Below, piece by piece: positions 8,429 through 17,973 of a stretch of 64,000 bases of DNA (position 1 is its first letter; each line of letters opens with the position of its first letter). This DNA comes from an uncultured Acidobacteriaceae bacterium (GTDB lineage: Bacteria; Acidobacteriota; Terriglobia; Terriglobales; Acidobacteriaceae). The notes under the pieces are model-generated. The model was not told the origin of the DNA, did not search any database, and saw only the letters and a list, made by a program, of their open reading frames with translations. Both the position numbers and the translations under genes were made by a program. The stretch spans positions 60,327 to 124,326 of the forward strand of contig CAINJJ010000047.1 of assembly GCA_903849645.1 (NCBI GenBank), written 5' to 3'.

Positions 8429-11400
8429 TCAAGCGGGGTCGGCTGGCTCCGCAGGCTCGTCAGCCGGCTCCTCTTCCGCCACAACCTCAGCCTCGACCTC
8501 AGCCTCGACGACGATCTCCGCCGGCCCTTCTTCCGCGGCTTCCGTCTCTGCCTTCGGCGTCTCGTCCTCCGCCTCATCTTCCACCTGCAGGCCAAGCAGC
8601 CGGTCCACCCGGTACTCGGCCGCCTCGGCCGAAGCCAGCGCTTCTTCAATCGTCCGGCTCATCCCCGCCACATCCCCAAGCCCTGTCGAAGCCTGGCCCG
8701 CCAGGTGCAGCAACGCAGGCATCTGCATCCACCACAGCAGCTCCTCATATGCCCCGGGCACCAGGTACGCATGACCCTTCTCCTCGTGCACGCCCGTCAA
8801 CCAGCGCACATCCGGGTCGTGCCACAAGACCGGCGCCAGGGCTACCCGCTCCTCGGTCGTCTCCGCCGGGGGCTGGACTGCATCCGCCTTGCCCGCTACC
8901 GTTTCAGGCTTCACCGGCGCCTCAACCTCGACGGGGGCTTCCTCGCCCACGCCCGCGCCCGTCAGCAGCACCACCTTGATGCGCGCCGCCACCCGCCAGC
9001 CTTCCTCGCCCTCGAATCCAAGCGCCGTGAAGGCCTGGGCAAACGGCTCCCTCAGCCGCAGCCGGTCAAACAGGTCCAGCGCCACGGGCTCGGGATTCTT
9101 CCCGTCAATCGACTCCGCCAGCAGCGTCAGCACGCTCCAGGCCATCACCGGGCCCCACATCGCCGTCGCTGTAAAGTGCGGGCTGGGGCTGGGCAGCATC
9201 CGCCGCGCCGCTGCCGACCACGGCGTGGGGAAGAGCGCCTCCAGCGCCGGAATCCGCATCGCCGCCCGCAGCCGCGCCCGGAACGCGGGTCCCAGCAAGC
9301 CGGGGCTGGTCGGCATCGCCGCCCCTGACCACCGCGCCGCGCCGCCCGTGCGCACAATATAGGCCCTCTGCGCCAGCCGCAGGAAGTTCTGGCAGCGCGA
9401 CCAGGCCATCTCATAGAACTCGTTCCGCTCGATCTCAATCTTCTTGCTGGTCCCTGCGCCCGTCGAGCGCGGATGCTCCGCCAGGTCCGCGAATAGCCGC
9501 ACGATGCCGGAGTCCAGTTGCGCCCGCAGCGCGTCATGCACCGGCTCCAGTTCCAGCGTCAGCAGCGCCTCCTCCAGGTTCGGCACGCCGCGCCCGTTCA
9601 GTTGGTCGCAGAGCCGGTCCCATGGAAACTCGGCGGTCGATTGCCGCTCTTGCCAATCCAGAAAGACGTGGCACTGGTAGGCGTGCAGGTCCAGCGTCAG
9701 TCCACGCTCCGCCAGGTCGCTGCCCCGGCGCAAGAAGTGCAGCCCGGTGAGCGAGTCGCGCCAGGCCACAACCGCACCCGCGCCTTCGCTCAGCCCCAGA
9801 CCTTCCCGCAGGCGCTGCTGCCGCAACTGCGCAGCCCCCTTGTCGGCGTACGCCGCGGAAAAATCGATCGTCCCCCGCGTCGTTCCGTAGCGGTTGTTGA
9901 ACACCACCAGCGCGCTTTCCTGTCCCGTCCGGTTTGAATAGGCAAAGACGTTTTCGTCCACCCGCCCGTTGTCCTGGAAGAAGTCGTAGAGCAGGAAGTT
10001 ACTGCTCTCGGCAAACAGCCAGCGCCGTTGCAGCAGCGGCGCAATCTCGCGCTCATGCCGCTCCACCAGCCAGTGGTCGGCCGTCTCCTCATAGCGCGGG
10101 CGGTAGTACTCCATCCCGTACTTCTCAGTAAAGCCCTCGATTTGCCCGTGCCCAAACATTGGCAGCCCCGGCAGCGTAGCCATCAGCGCCGCCACGCCAA
10201 AGCACTTGTCTCCCTTGCCAAACTGGTCGATCGCCGTCCGCTCATCCGGATTGCTCATGAAGTTCACGTAACGCTTCATGATGTCCGGGTCAAACTCCAG
10301 CGTGTTCTTGATGACCGACCGATACTTGGCGTTGTCCTCGTCCCGCAGCATCACCATGAAGGCGCTGTTGTACACCCGGTGCATCCCCAGCGTCCTCACA
10401 AAATAGCCTTCCATCAGCCAGAACGCCTCAGCCAGCAGCAGCGTCCCCGGCACCTCTGCGGCCACGCGGTCCACCACCTCCCGCCAGAACTCGTGCGGCA
10501 TGGCCCGGTTAAACTCCTCCTGGCTCATTCCGTACTCGGCGCGCGAGGGAATCGCCCCGCTCGACCCCGGACCCGGAAACCACAGCCTGTGAAAGTGCCG
10601 CTTGGCCAGCGTCATGGCCGCGTCAAACCGGATCACGGGAAACAGCCGCGCCACGTGCAGAATCGTCTGGATCACCTGCTCCCGCACCGCCGGATTCAGA
10701 TAGTCAAGCTGCGCCGTGTCGTTCCAGGGAAAGCTCGTGCCGTCGTTGCCGTGGTAGATGTAGCGCGTCTCTCCGCTGGCCCGGTCCCGCCGCCGGAAAA
10801 CCACCGCCGCGTCCGACTGCGAGAAGTAGTGATCGTCGATCTTGATCTCCACCCGACCATCCTGCGACAGGTCAGGCCCGTTGAAGCTGTACACCGGATA
10901 GGGAGAGTCCTGCCGCGAGATGAACCAGTCTGGATGCTCCACCACCCAAGGCGAATCGATGCCCATGTGGTTCGGCACCATGTCGCTGGCCAGCCGGATG
11001 CCATGGCGGTAGCAGCGGTCGCGCAGGTTGATGTAGGCCCCTTCGCCCCCCAGGTCCTGGGAAATCTGGTAGTCAAACAGCGAATACGCCGATGCCACGG
11101 CCTCGGAGTTGCCGCAGAGCTGCTTGATCGTCTTCGACGCCCGGCTCCGCTCCCAGATGCCGATAAGCCACAGCGAGTTCAGCCCGCGCCGCGCCAGCGT
11201 CGCCAGTTCCTCGTCCGGAATCTGGTCCAGCCGCGCAATGTGCCGCCCATACTCCCGGCTCAACTGCGCCAGCCACACAAACGTGCTCTTGGCAATCAGC
11301 ACCGCATTCGGCATCCAGGCCGTGTCCGCGCTGAATTTTTCGTACTCGTGCGCCGGGTCCCCGAAGACCGGCACATCGGCCGTGGCCACCGGCCCGCCGC

Positions 11401-12232
11401 GATGCCCCTGGCTATGCTCCTGCCGTTGCGCGGCCGTCGTCTCCGCCGGATTGAACTGCCTCCAGACGGCCAGCTCTTCCTCGCGCAGCACCTCGCCCGC
11501 CGTCATCAGCAGCCGGTCCAGCGCATCGCCCAGCAGCGGCTTCCACAGCCGCTGGATCAACGCCAGTTGGTCGGCCAGTGAACGCGGCGCCCCTAGCGCC
11601 GGGGCCCGCAAAAGCTCCAGCAGGTTCATCGGCTTGGCGTCAGCCAGTGGAACCAGGGGGCGCGTGGCAAAGTAGTCCGGAAGTTGCTGCGTCACCTCGC
11701 GGTAAACCGTCTTCTCCGCCAGCGTCTTCTCTTCAAAAAGCTCGTCAAAGGGCTGGAAGGCCTCGTTCCGGTTTGCCGTCCACAGCATCAGCAGCTCTTC
11801 CAGGGCCGCTTCCCGGTGCGGTGTCCCCTCGGTCTGCCCTGCCAGCCACTTCTCCGGAGTCTCTTGCCCGCGAATGACCGAAATCCCCGGAAACTGCTCC
11901 ACAAACGTCAACAGCATCCGGTCCAGCTCATCCGCGCCGACCTTGGCTTCAAACCATGCCAGGGCGTTCGTCATTACCTCGGGGTCAAACTCCTCGCGGT
12001 AGCGCGCCATCAGCACATGGCTCGCCTCGTCGATCAGCCCCATCGCGTAAAGCTGCCCCGCATGAACCGACAGCTCCGGATGCTTCTCCACGTCCCGGAC
12101 CGTGTTCATCCGGTGGGCAAACTCCCGGCACGCGCCCATGCTGGCAAAGATCACATTCCCGGCGTAGGAAAAAAGAGACTTCGCAAACTGGTAGCGCTCA
12201 CGCGCTTTGCGCGAAATATGGAACTCCATCAT
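8429..12232 (-). CDS. Very large GH13-like (alpha-amylase superfamily) protein
   Basis: The product is 1,267 aa and has no signal peptide, so it is cytosolic. Residues 1-320 are mostly helical and not recognised. Residues about 330-870 form an alpha-amylase-type barrel: SDMVPNHMGID (region I, D/N/H near 417-422), VIRFDAAMT with the nucleophile Asp near 537, and LLLAEAFW with the acid/base Glu near 602. Region IV reads MSNPDERT (661-664), lacking the usual His-Asp pair in FxxNHD form. About 400 further residues follow, ending in a Glu/Ala/Val-rich low-complexity tail. Two ATGs (12232, 12229) fit; a GTG at 12250 is possible. It could be a glucan-processing enzyme working with the GlgM/GlgE route at 49-53 kb. 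The substrate cannot be read from the sequence. Confidence 0.8.
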   Translation of the reverse strand: MMEFHISRKARERYQFAKSLFSYAGNVIFASMGACREFAHRMNTVRDVEKHPELSVHAGQLYAMGLIDEASHVLMARYREEFDPEVMTNALAWFEAKVGADELDRMLLTFVEQFPGISVIRGQETPEKWLAGQTEGTPHREAALEELLMLWTANRNEAFQPFDELFEEKTLAEKTVYREVTQQLPDYFATRPLVPLADAKPMNLLELLRAPALGAPRSLADQLALIQRLWKPLLGDALDRLLMTAGEVLREEELAVWRQFNPAETTAAQRQEHSQGHRGGPVATADVPVFGDPAHEYEKFSADTAWMPNAVLIAKSTFVWLAQLSREYGRHIARLDQIPDEELATLARRGLNSLWLIGIWERSRASKTIKQLCGNSEAVASAYSLFDYQISQDLGGEGAYINLRDRCYRHGIRLASDMVPNHMGIDSPWVVEHPDWFISRQDSPYPVYSFNGPDLSQDGRVEIKIDDHYFSQSDAAVVFRRRDRASGETRYIYHGNDGTSFPWNDTAQLDYLNPAVREQVIQTILHVARLFPVIRFDAAMTLAKRHFHRLWFPGPGSSGAIPSRAEYGMSQEEFNRAMPHEFWREVVDRVAAEVPGTLLLAEAFWLMEGYFVRTLGMHRVYNSAFMVMLRDEDNAKYRSVIKNTLEFDPDIMKRYVNFMSNPDERTAIDQFGKGDKCFGVAALMATLPGLPMFGHGQIEGFTEKYGMEYYRPRYEETADHWLVERHEREIAPLLQRRWLFAESSNFLLYDFFQDNGRVDENVFAYSNRTGQESALVVFNNRYGTTRGTIDFSAAYADKGAAQLRQQRLREGLGLSEGAGAVVAWRDSLTGLHFLRRGSDLAERGLTLDLHAYQCHVFLDWQERQSTAEFPWDRLCDQLNGRGVPNLEEALLTLELEPVHDALRAQLDSGIVRLFADLAEHPRSTGAGTSKKIEIERNEFYEMAWSRCQNFLRLAQRAYIVRTGGAARWSGAAMPTSPGLLGPAFRARLRAAMRIPALEALFPTPWSAAARRMLPSPSPHFTATAMWGPVMAWSVLTLLAESIDGKNPEPVALDLFDRLRLREPFAQAFTALGFEGEEGWRVAARIKVVLLTGAGVGEEAPVEVEAPVKPETVAGKADAVQPPAETTEERVALAPVLWHDPDVRWLTGVHEEKGHAYLVPGAYEELLWWMQMPALLHLAGQASTGLGDVAGMSRTIEEALASAEAAEYRVDRLLGLQVEDEAEDETPKAETEAAEEGPAEIVVEAEVEAEVVAEEEPADEPAEPADPA

Positions 12233-12250
12233 AAGAAGCCGATCTCCCAC

Positions 12251-12734
12251 ACGCTTATCCGGGTAGTGCCGCCGGATTGGATTGCCGCTGCCGCTTCAAT
12301 CGCCGATGCCCTGCTCTTCGCTCCGGCTGACCCCCGCGAACCCGGCCAAAAGGTAAAGTAACACCATTGACGCCATCGGCGTATAGCCCCTTGATTTTAT
12401 CCATGGCACTCGCATGAATCCAGGCTGTCGCCCAGCCCGGTTCCAGCCTTCCATCTCGCCCGGGATGCAAATTGACCTGACCTCGCGGCCCCACCGCGCC
12501 AGAACCCAAATCACGACCGGCCTAACCGCGCCGAAGGCGCAACGTTCGCTAGCCCCGCGCCTCAGCGTGGGTTTGGCGCAACCTCAATTCACGCGGAGTC
12601 CCGGAGGGACGGCGCAAACCAGCGAATTCTTCCCCCGGACAGGGTTCATGCGATTTCCGTTGATCTTATCTGTGCCGGCGTCCGGTGATTTGCCTTTTCG
12701 AGCGGGGAAACATCGAGTTCAGGCACTGAGGGCC
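12251..12734. other. Intergenic stretch without a convincing gene
   Basis: About 480 bp between the GH13-like gene and the end of the exporter operon, both on the minus strand. Open frames here look like chance GC-rich frames. The main content is the hairpin cluster at 12528-12610. Confidence 0.5.
12528..12610. repeat. REP-like cluster of GC hairpins
   Basis: Contains a hairpin GCGCC-GAA-GGCGC (12528-12540), a longer imperfect GC stem around 12552-12575 (CCCCGCG / GCGTGGG), and GTCCC-GGA-GGGAC (12598-12610). The layout of several small hairpins in an intergenic gap resembles interspersed repeats of Acidobacteria and related phyla. Copy number elsewhere cannot be seen from this window. Confidence 0.4.
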
Positions 12735-13868
12735 CTAATCCAGCGCCTTGTGGAAGCGCAGAACCGCCGCCGTGAGCAGGGCAAACCCCAGACCCGCCAT
12801 CGCCGCCATCTGCGGCCAAAGCACGTCCAGCCCTACGCCCTTCAGGTAGGTCCCCCGCAGGACCACGAGGAAATAGCGCAGCGGAATCAGGTAGCTGCAC
12901 CACTGCATCCACGCCGGCATGGTGCTGATGGGGAATGAGAACCCGGAAAAGATGATGGCCGGCATGATGAAGAAGAACGCCGTCACCATCGCCTGCTGCT
13001 GCGTGGCCGAGACCGTGGAAATCAGGAGCCCCACCCCCAGCATGCACAGCAGGAACAGGAACGACCCCAGGGCCAGCACGCCGATCTGCCCGCGAAACGG
13101 CACCTGAAACCACAACGACCCCACCAGGCCAATCAGCGTGATGTCGAAGACCCCGATCAGGAAGAACGGCAGCGTCTTGCCCAGAATGAACTCCGCCGGA
13201 CGGATGGGCGTCACCATGATCTGCTCCAGCGTGCCGATCTCCCGCTCCCGCACCACCGCAAACGCCGTCAGCAGCACCACCAGCACCAGGGTCAGGTTGC
13301 CGATGATTCCCGGCACAAAGAACCATCGGCTCCTCAACTCCGGGTTGTACCAGGGCCGCGCCTCCAGCCGCACCGAGGGCATTCTCTCCATCAACTGCGG
13401 CGCAATCCGGGCGATGCGGTCCTTCTGATAGTCCCCTGCGAATCCCTGCGCGATCTGCGACACGTAGCCCGAGGCGATCAGCGCCGTGTTCGAGTTGGTA
13501 GCGTCCACAATCACCTGCAGCGGCGCCGTCTCCCCCTTGCGCAGCCGCTGCGCAAAGCCCGCATCGATCTCCAGGCCCACCGTAGCCTTTCCCTCGTCGA
13601 TCAGGCTCGCCAGTTGCCGGGAGTCCGTCCCTTGCGTCCGCACGTCGAACAAGCGGCTTGCCGTGAATCGCGACATCAGGTCGCGGCTCTCCTGACTATG
13701 GTCCAGGTCCACGATCGCGGTCGGCACGTGCTCGATCTCATAGGATGCCGCGTAGCCGAACACCAGCATCTGCACAATCGGCGGGCCGATCAGGATGAAC
13801 CGCGTCCGCTTGTCGCGCAGCACCTGGATCAGTTCCTTGATCACGATCTGTTTGAGCCGTCCCAGCAT
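12735..13868 (-). CDS. ABC-2 type exporter permease, second subunit (YbhR-like)
   Basis: A 377-aa inner-membrane subunit. It starts MLGRLKQIVIKELIQVLRDKR, the typical cytosolic amphipathic helix, then one transmembrane helix, a periplasmic domain of about 150 residues (VDLDHSQESRDLMSRF onward), and five C-terminal helices with the ABC-2 motif EREIGTLEQIMVTP between the second and third. The ATG at 13868 lies just outside the end of the upstream permease gene (stop at 13879, 10 bp gap). The product pairs with the other permease to form the exporter channel. Last gene of the operon. Confidence 0.88.
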   Translation of the reverse strand: MLGRLKQIVIKELIQVLRDKRTRFILIGPPIVQMLVFGYAASYEIEHVPTAIVDLDHSQESRDLMSRFTASRLFDVRTQGTDSRQLASLIDEGKATVGLEIDAGFAQRLRKGETAPLQVIVDATNSNTALIASGYVSQIAQGFAGDYQKDRIARIAPQLMERMPSVRLEARPWYNPELRSRWFFVPGIIGNLTLVLVVLLTAFAVVREREIGTLEQIMVTPIRPAEFILGKTLPFFLIGVFDITLIGLVGSLWFQVPFRGQIGVLALGSFLFLLCMLGVGLLISTVSATQQQAMVTAFFFIMPAIIFSGFSFPISTMPAWMQWCSYLIPLRYFLVVLRGTYLKGVGLDVLWPQMAAMAGLGFALLTAAVLRFHKALD

Positions 13869-13878
13869 CGGTCTGCCT

Positions 13879-15012
13879 CTACTCCAGCTTCTTGTGAAAT
13901 GCGCGCGTTGCGGCAAAGCCCAGCACCAGCGTCATCGCCGCCAGCGGAGCCAGGTCTGAAAACAGCAGGTGCGCCGGCGTTCCCTTGAGAAATATCTTCT
14001 TAAGCACCGACACGTAATACCGCGCCGGCACAATGCGGGTAATCCACTGCACCGCCACCGGCATCTGCTCGATGGAGAACACAAACCCCGACAGCAGAAA
14101 CGCCGGCAGGAACGTGATAATGAGCGCAATCTGGCTGGCCGCAAACTGGCTCTTGGCCACCACAGAGATCAGAAACCCCAGCGAAAGCACCACCACCAGA
14201 AACATGGCCGAGCTCGCCAGCAACACCGTGAACGATCCGCGGAACGGCACGTGAAACCAGAAGATCGCAATCAGCGCGCACACCACCACGTCCAGCATTC
14301 CCAGCACAAAATAGGGCGCGAGCTTGCCTGCCATGATCTCCAGCGCGCTCACCGGGGTTGAGATCAACTGCTCCATCGTGCCCCGCTCCCACTCCCGCGC
14401 AATGGTCAGCGAGGTCAGAAACGCGCCAATCACCGACATCACCAGAGCCAGGACGCCAGGAATGATAAAGGCGCTGCTCTCCAGGTCCTCGTTGTACCAG
14501 GTGCGCGTCTCCACCGCGACCCCGGCCGGCGTCATCGCCACGCCCTGCCTGCGCAGCCACTCCACCTGCACCCGCGCCGAATAGCCCTCAACCACCGCCT
14601 GCGCATAGCCCATCAGCACATTGGCCGTGTTGTCGTCCGTGCCGTCCACCACCGCCTGCACCTCGGCCGCGCGCCCGTCTCCCAGCCGCTGGGCATAGTC
14701 CCAGGGAATCACAATGCCCATCTTGGCGTCGCCCTTGTCCAGAGCCCGCGTCAACTCCGTATAGCTTTCCGCCACGCGCTCGATGTGAAAGTAGCCGCTG
14801 GCCTGAAATCGCTTGAGCAGATCCTGGCTCTGCTGGCTCCCATCCTGGTCGTACACATAGATCGGCAGCCCCTTCAAATCGAGATTGACGCCATAGCCAA
14901 ACAGCAGCATCAGCGTGGCCGGCATGATGACCACAATGAACAGGCTGCGCGCATCGCGGAAGATCTGGATGACTTCCTTCCGCGCCACCGCCATCATGCG
15001 TGTCAGGCTCAT
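13879..15012 (-). CDS. ABC-2 type exporter permease, first subunit (YbhS-like)
   Basis: A 377-aa paralogue of the next gene. N-terminal MSLTRMMAVARKEVIQIFRD, TM1, a periplasmic domain with VYDQDGSQQSQDLLKRF, then five helices including the ABC-2 signature EWERGTMEQLISTP. The ATG at 15012 overlaps the stop of the ATPase gene by four bases (ATGA), a mark of translational coupling. A much longer open frame upstream of this start is only the ATPase region read in another frame. It probably exports a hydrophobic or cationic compound through HlyD and TolC partners. Confidence 0.9.
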   Translation of the reverse strand: MSLTRMMAVARKEVIQIFRDARSLFIVVIMPATLMLLFGYGVNLDLKGLPIYVYDQDGSQQSQDLLKRFQASGYFHIERVAESYTELTRALDKGDAKMGIVIPWDYAQRLGDGRAAEVQAVVDGTDDNTANVLMGYAQAVVEGYSARVQVEWLRRQGVAMTPAGVAVETRTWYNEDLESSAFIIPGVLALVMSVIGAFLTSLTIAREWERGTMEQLISTPVSALEIMAGKLAPYFVLGMLDVVVCALIAIFWFHVPFRGSFTVLLASSAMFLVVVLSLGFLISVVAKSQFAASQIALIITFLPAFLLSGFVFSIEQMPVAVQWITRIVPARYYVSVLKKIFLKGTPAHLLFSDLAPLAAMTLVLGFAATRAFHKKLE

Positions 15013-15980
15013 GGCTTCCGCTCCCCGCTCCTGTCGCCGCCGGTGGTCAGCGACACGAACACATCCTCCAGGCTGGGGCGAATCTTCTCCATGCGAGTGA
15101 CTTTGATTGAACGCGCCGCCAGGTAGCTCTCCAACCGCGGCATCGCCTCGGCGGCATCGCCCACCACAAGATGCAGCGCGTTGCCAAACACCGCCGCATC
15201 CACCACCCCCGGAGCCTGCAGCAGCGCTTCCACGGCGTCGCCCAGCGGCTCGCACTCCACCAGCAACAACTCGCCACGCATCGAGCCCCGCTTCAGCTCC
15301 GAGGGCGTTCCCAGCGCCACCATGTCGCCATGAAAGATCAGCGCCAGCCGGCTGCAGTACTCCGCCTCTTCCATGTAATGCGTGGTCACAAACACCGTGA
15401 CACCCTCGCTCGCCATCTGGTGAATCAGGTCCCAGAACTGCCGCCGCGTAATCGGGTCGACCCCCGACGTCGGCTCGTCCAGAAACAGCACCGGCGGCTT
15501 GTGCAGCACGGCGCAGCCCAGCGCCAGCCGCTGCTTCCATCCCCCCGGCAGCGTGCCCGTCATCAACCTTTCCTGCCCCTTCAGGTTGGCCATCTCCAGC
15601 GCCCACCCTATGCGCTCATTGAGCGCGCTCGACGGCACACTATAGAGCCCCGCAAACAGCCGCAGATTCTCAATCACCGTCAGATCGTCATAGAGCGAGA
15701 ACTTCTGCGACATGTAGCCGATGTTCTGCCGTACCTTCTCCGGCTGGCTAGCCACGTCATGGCCGGCCACCGTCGCCCGTCCGGACGTCGGCTTCAACAG
15801 CCCGCACAGCATTCGAATGGTGGTGGACTTGCCCGCGCCGTTCGGCCCCAGGAACCCGAAGACCTCGCCCTTGCGCACCGCCAGGCTGATGCCGTTCACG
15901 GCCACAAAGCCGCCGAACCGCTTCACCAGCTTCTCCACCACCACCGAGTTGGGCACCACCGAGTTGGGCTGCTCAACCAT
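15009..15980 (-). CDS. ABC exporter ATPase (equivalent of the C-terminal half of YbhF)
   Basis: A 323-aa cytosolic ATPase. Walker A GPNGAGKSTT (about 48-57), Q-loop YMSQKFSLYDD, signature TLPGGWKQRLALG (a variant of LSGGQ), Walker B PVLFLDEPTSGVDP, and H-loop VTTHYMEEAEYC. The last 80 residues form the small regulatory domain common in drug/antibiotic-type ATPases. It overlaps the upstream ATPase gene by eight bases and the downstream permease by four. In enterobacteria the two ATPase halves are fused in YbhF; here they are separate genes. Confidence 0.9.
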   Translation of the reverse strand: MVEQPNSVVPNSVVVEKLVKRFGGFVAVNGISLAVRKGEVFGFLGPNGAGKSTTIRMLCGLLKPTSGRATVAGHDVASQPEKVRQNIGYMSQKFSLYDDLTVIENLRLFAGLYSVPSSALNERIGWALEMANLKGQERLMTGTLPGGWKQRLALGCAVLHKPPVLFLDEPTSGVDPITRRQFWDLIHQMASEGVTVFVTTHYMEEAEYCSRLALIFHGDMVALGTPSELKRGSMRGELLLVECEPLGDAVEALLQAPGVVDAAVFGNALHLVVGDAAEAMPRLESYLAARSIKVTRMEKIRPSLEDVFVSLTTGGDRSGERKP

Positions 15981-16920
15981 GCGTGCCCGCTCCCGCGCTC
16001 ACCGCGTCCACAAATAAATCCTCAATGGTCGGGGCCACCTGGCTCAGCGTGTCAAATGGAATCTGCGCGCCCTTCAACAGCGCGGCAAACTCCGCCATGC
16101 GCCGCCCCGCGTCATCCACCACAATGTGCACCCCATCGCCCGTCAGCAGCAGGCTGGAGATGCCTTCCGCCCTCTCCAGCGCCGCCCTCACCCGCCGCGG
16201 CTCCGGCGCAACAATCGACACCACGCCCTTGCCCATCCCCGCCTTGAGGTTGGCCGGCGTGTCGCAGAACAGCAGCCTGCCCCTGTCCATCAGCGCCACG
16301 CGATGGCAGCGCTCCGCCTCGTCCAGATAGGCCGTTGAAGTCAGAATCGCCACGCCCTCCGCCACTAGTTCATACAAGATGCGCCAGAAGTCGCGCCGCG
16401 AGACCGGGTCCACCCCCGTCGTCGGCTCGTCCAGCAGAATCACCTTCGGGCGATGAATCAGAGCGCACACCAGGCCCAGCTTCTGCTTCATGCCGCCCGA
16501 CAGCTTGCCCGCCAGGCGCCTGCGAAACTCGGCCATCCCCGCCGCAGCCAGCAACTGCGCCGACCGCTCCTCCCGCTCCGCCCTCTTGACCCCGAAAAGG
16601 TCCGCATAGAAGCGAATGTTCTCGTCCACCGTCAGGTCTTCATAGAGCCCGAACCGCTGCGGCATATAGCTCAGCGCGTGCTTGGCGCCCTCGGGGTCGC
16701 GCGCCACGTCAAAGCCCGCCACCGTCGCCCGCCCGCTGTCCGGCGGCAGAATCCCCGCCAGCATCCGCAGCGTCGTCGTCTTCCCCGCCCCGTCCGGTCC
16801 AACCAGTCCAAAGATCTCCCCCGCCCGCACGTCAAAGCTCACCGCATCCACGGCGCGCACGGCCGCGAAGCACTTCCCCAGCCCCTGCGCCACAATCGCG
16901 GAATGTGCCGGCTCCATCAT
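15973..16920 (-). CDS. ABC exporter ATPase (equivalent of the N-terminal half of YbhF)
   Basis: A 315-aa ATPase with Walker A GPDGAGKTTT, where Asp replaces the usual Asn. I associate this variant with the first ATPase of YbhF-type exporters. Also present: the Q-loop YMPQRFGLYEDLT, LSGGMKQKLGL signature, Walker [14 protein letters not shown], and a switch region that reads LTSTAYLDEAERC, so the H-loop His is replaced by Ala/Tyr. One degenerate site plus one active site is common in heterodimeric ABC ATPases, so this subunit may be the regulatory partner. The start ATGATG overlaps the hlyD stop by four bases. Confidence 0.9.
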   Translation of the reverse strand: MMEPAHSAIVAQGLGKCFAAVRAVDAVSFDVRAGEIFGLVGPDGAGKTTTLRMLAGILPPDSGRATVAGFDVARDPEGAKHALSYMPQRFGLYEDLTVDENIRFYADLFGVKRAEREERSAQLLAAAGMAEFRRRLAGKLSGGMKQKLGLVCALIHRPKVILLDEPTTGVDPVSRRDFWRILYELVAEGVAILTSTAYLDEAERCHRVALMDRGRLLFCDTPANLKAGMGKGVVSIVAPEPRRVRAALERAEGISSLLLTGDGVHIVVDDAGRRMAEFAALLKGAQIPFDTLSQVAPTIEDLFVDAVSAGAGTHG

Positions 16921-17933
16921 CGCTTCGCCGCACCCTCGGCCGCGCCCGCCAGCTCCACATGCGCATCCGCCGGCATGCCCGGCTTCAACTCGTGGTTGGC
17001 ATTGTCGATGTCGATCTTGATGCGGTACACCAGCGTCACCCGCTCCTTGTAGGTCTGCACGCTCTTGGGCGTGAACTCCGCAGTGGAAGCGATGAACGCA
17101 ATCCGCCCGTGATACTGCCTGCCCGGATAGGTATCGGTGGTGACCGTCGCCTCCTGCCCCCAGTGAATCCGCCCCAGGTCCGTCTCCGGAATGTAGGCGC
17201 GCAGCCACAGGTGATTCAGGTCGGCCAGCGAGACCACGGGCGTCCCCGGCATGGCCACCTCGCCCAGCTCCGCCTGCCGCACCGTGACAACCCCCGCGGC
17301 CGGCGCGCGCAGCGTCAGATAGCCCAGATTCACCCGCGACAGCCCCAGGGTCGCCCCCGCCTGGTTCAGGTTTGCCCTGGCAATGGCCACATCTTCCTTG
17401 CGGCTTCCCTCCCTGGCTTCGCTGTACCGCTCTTCGGCCGCATGAAGTCCCGCCTGCGCGCGCTTCAGCGCCGTCGCCGCCAGGTCCCGCTCCTGCGCGG
17501 AGACCTCGTCCCTTGCAAACAGCTTTTGCGCCCGGTCGCTGTCCAGCTTCTTCTCGTCCACGTCCGCCTGCGCGTCCACCACGCTCTGCGCGGCCGCCTT
17601 GATCTCCTGTTCGCGGGCGCCGGCCATGGTCAACGCCAGGTTCTTCTCCCGCACCTCCACCGCGGTTTCGTCCATGCGGATGCGCTGCCGGTAGTCCGCG
17701 TCTTCCAGCCGCGCCAGCAGCGCGCCCTCCGCCACCTCCTGGCCCTCTTCCACCGGAAGCTCCACAATGCGCCCCTGCACCTTGAAGCTCACCTGGCTCT
17801 CGTGCGCCTCAACGTTGCCGGAAAGCGTCAACTGGTTCGTCGCCACCGGCTTGCTTGTGAGCCGCGGATAAAAATAGACCCCCGCGGCAATCGCCGCAGC
17901 CAGCAAAACCAATCCAACGATCGCTCGCTTCAT
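16917..17933 (-). CDS. HlyD-family periplasmic adaptor (YbhG-like)
   Basis: A 338-aa membrane-fusion protein linking the ABC exporter to TolC. One N-terminal anchor (AIVGLVLLAAAIAAGVYFYP) is followed by a lipoyl half-motif (SGNVEAHESQVSFKVQGRI), a long alpha-helical hairpin from about 100 to 210 (heptad-rich, Ala/Glu/Arg/Lys), the second lipoyl half (LRAPAAGVVTVRQAELGE) and a beta-barrel domain ending in PGMPADAHVEL. The ATG at 17933 has AGGAG four bases upstream; a longer start at 18026 reads into the intergenic hairpin and is less likely. It overlaps the first ATPase gene by four bases. Confidence 0.9.
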   Translation of the reverse strand: MKRAIVGLVLLAAAIAAGVYFYPRLTSKPVATNQLTLSGNVEAHESQVSFKVQGRIVELPVEEGQEVAEGALLARLEDADYRQRIRMDETAVEVREKNLALTMAGAREQEIKAAAQSVVDAQADVDEKKLDSDRAQKLFARDEVSAQERDLAATALKRAQAGLHAAEERYSEAREGSRKEDVAIARANLNQAGATLGLSRVNLGYLTLRAPAAGVVTVRQAELGEVAMPGTPVVSLADLNHLWLRAYIPETDLGRIHWGQEATVTTDTYPGRQYHGRIAFIASTAEFTPKSVQTYKERVTLVYRIKIDIDNANHELKPGMPADAHVELAGAAEGAAKR

Positions 17934-17973
17934 CGCTCCTGCCCTCCCCTCGAAAACCTCGACCCTCGGGCGC

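Noticed and set aside
10028..11581. Long plus-strand open frame (517 codons) antisense to the GH13-like gene
   Set aside because: Codon usage and amino-acid composition (Arg/His/Pro-rich, no motif) show that it is a mirror of the real minus-strand gene in GC-rich DNA.
15013..15606. Upstream extension of the first ABC permease frame
   Set aside because: It runs through the ATPase gene in another frame; the ATG at 15012 has an ATGA overlap with that gene and a normal permease N-terminus.
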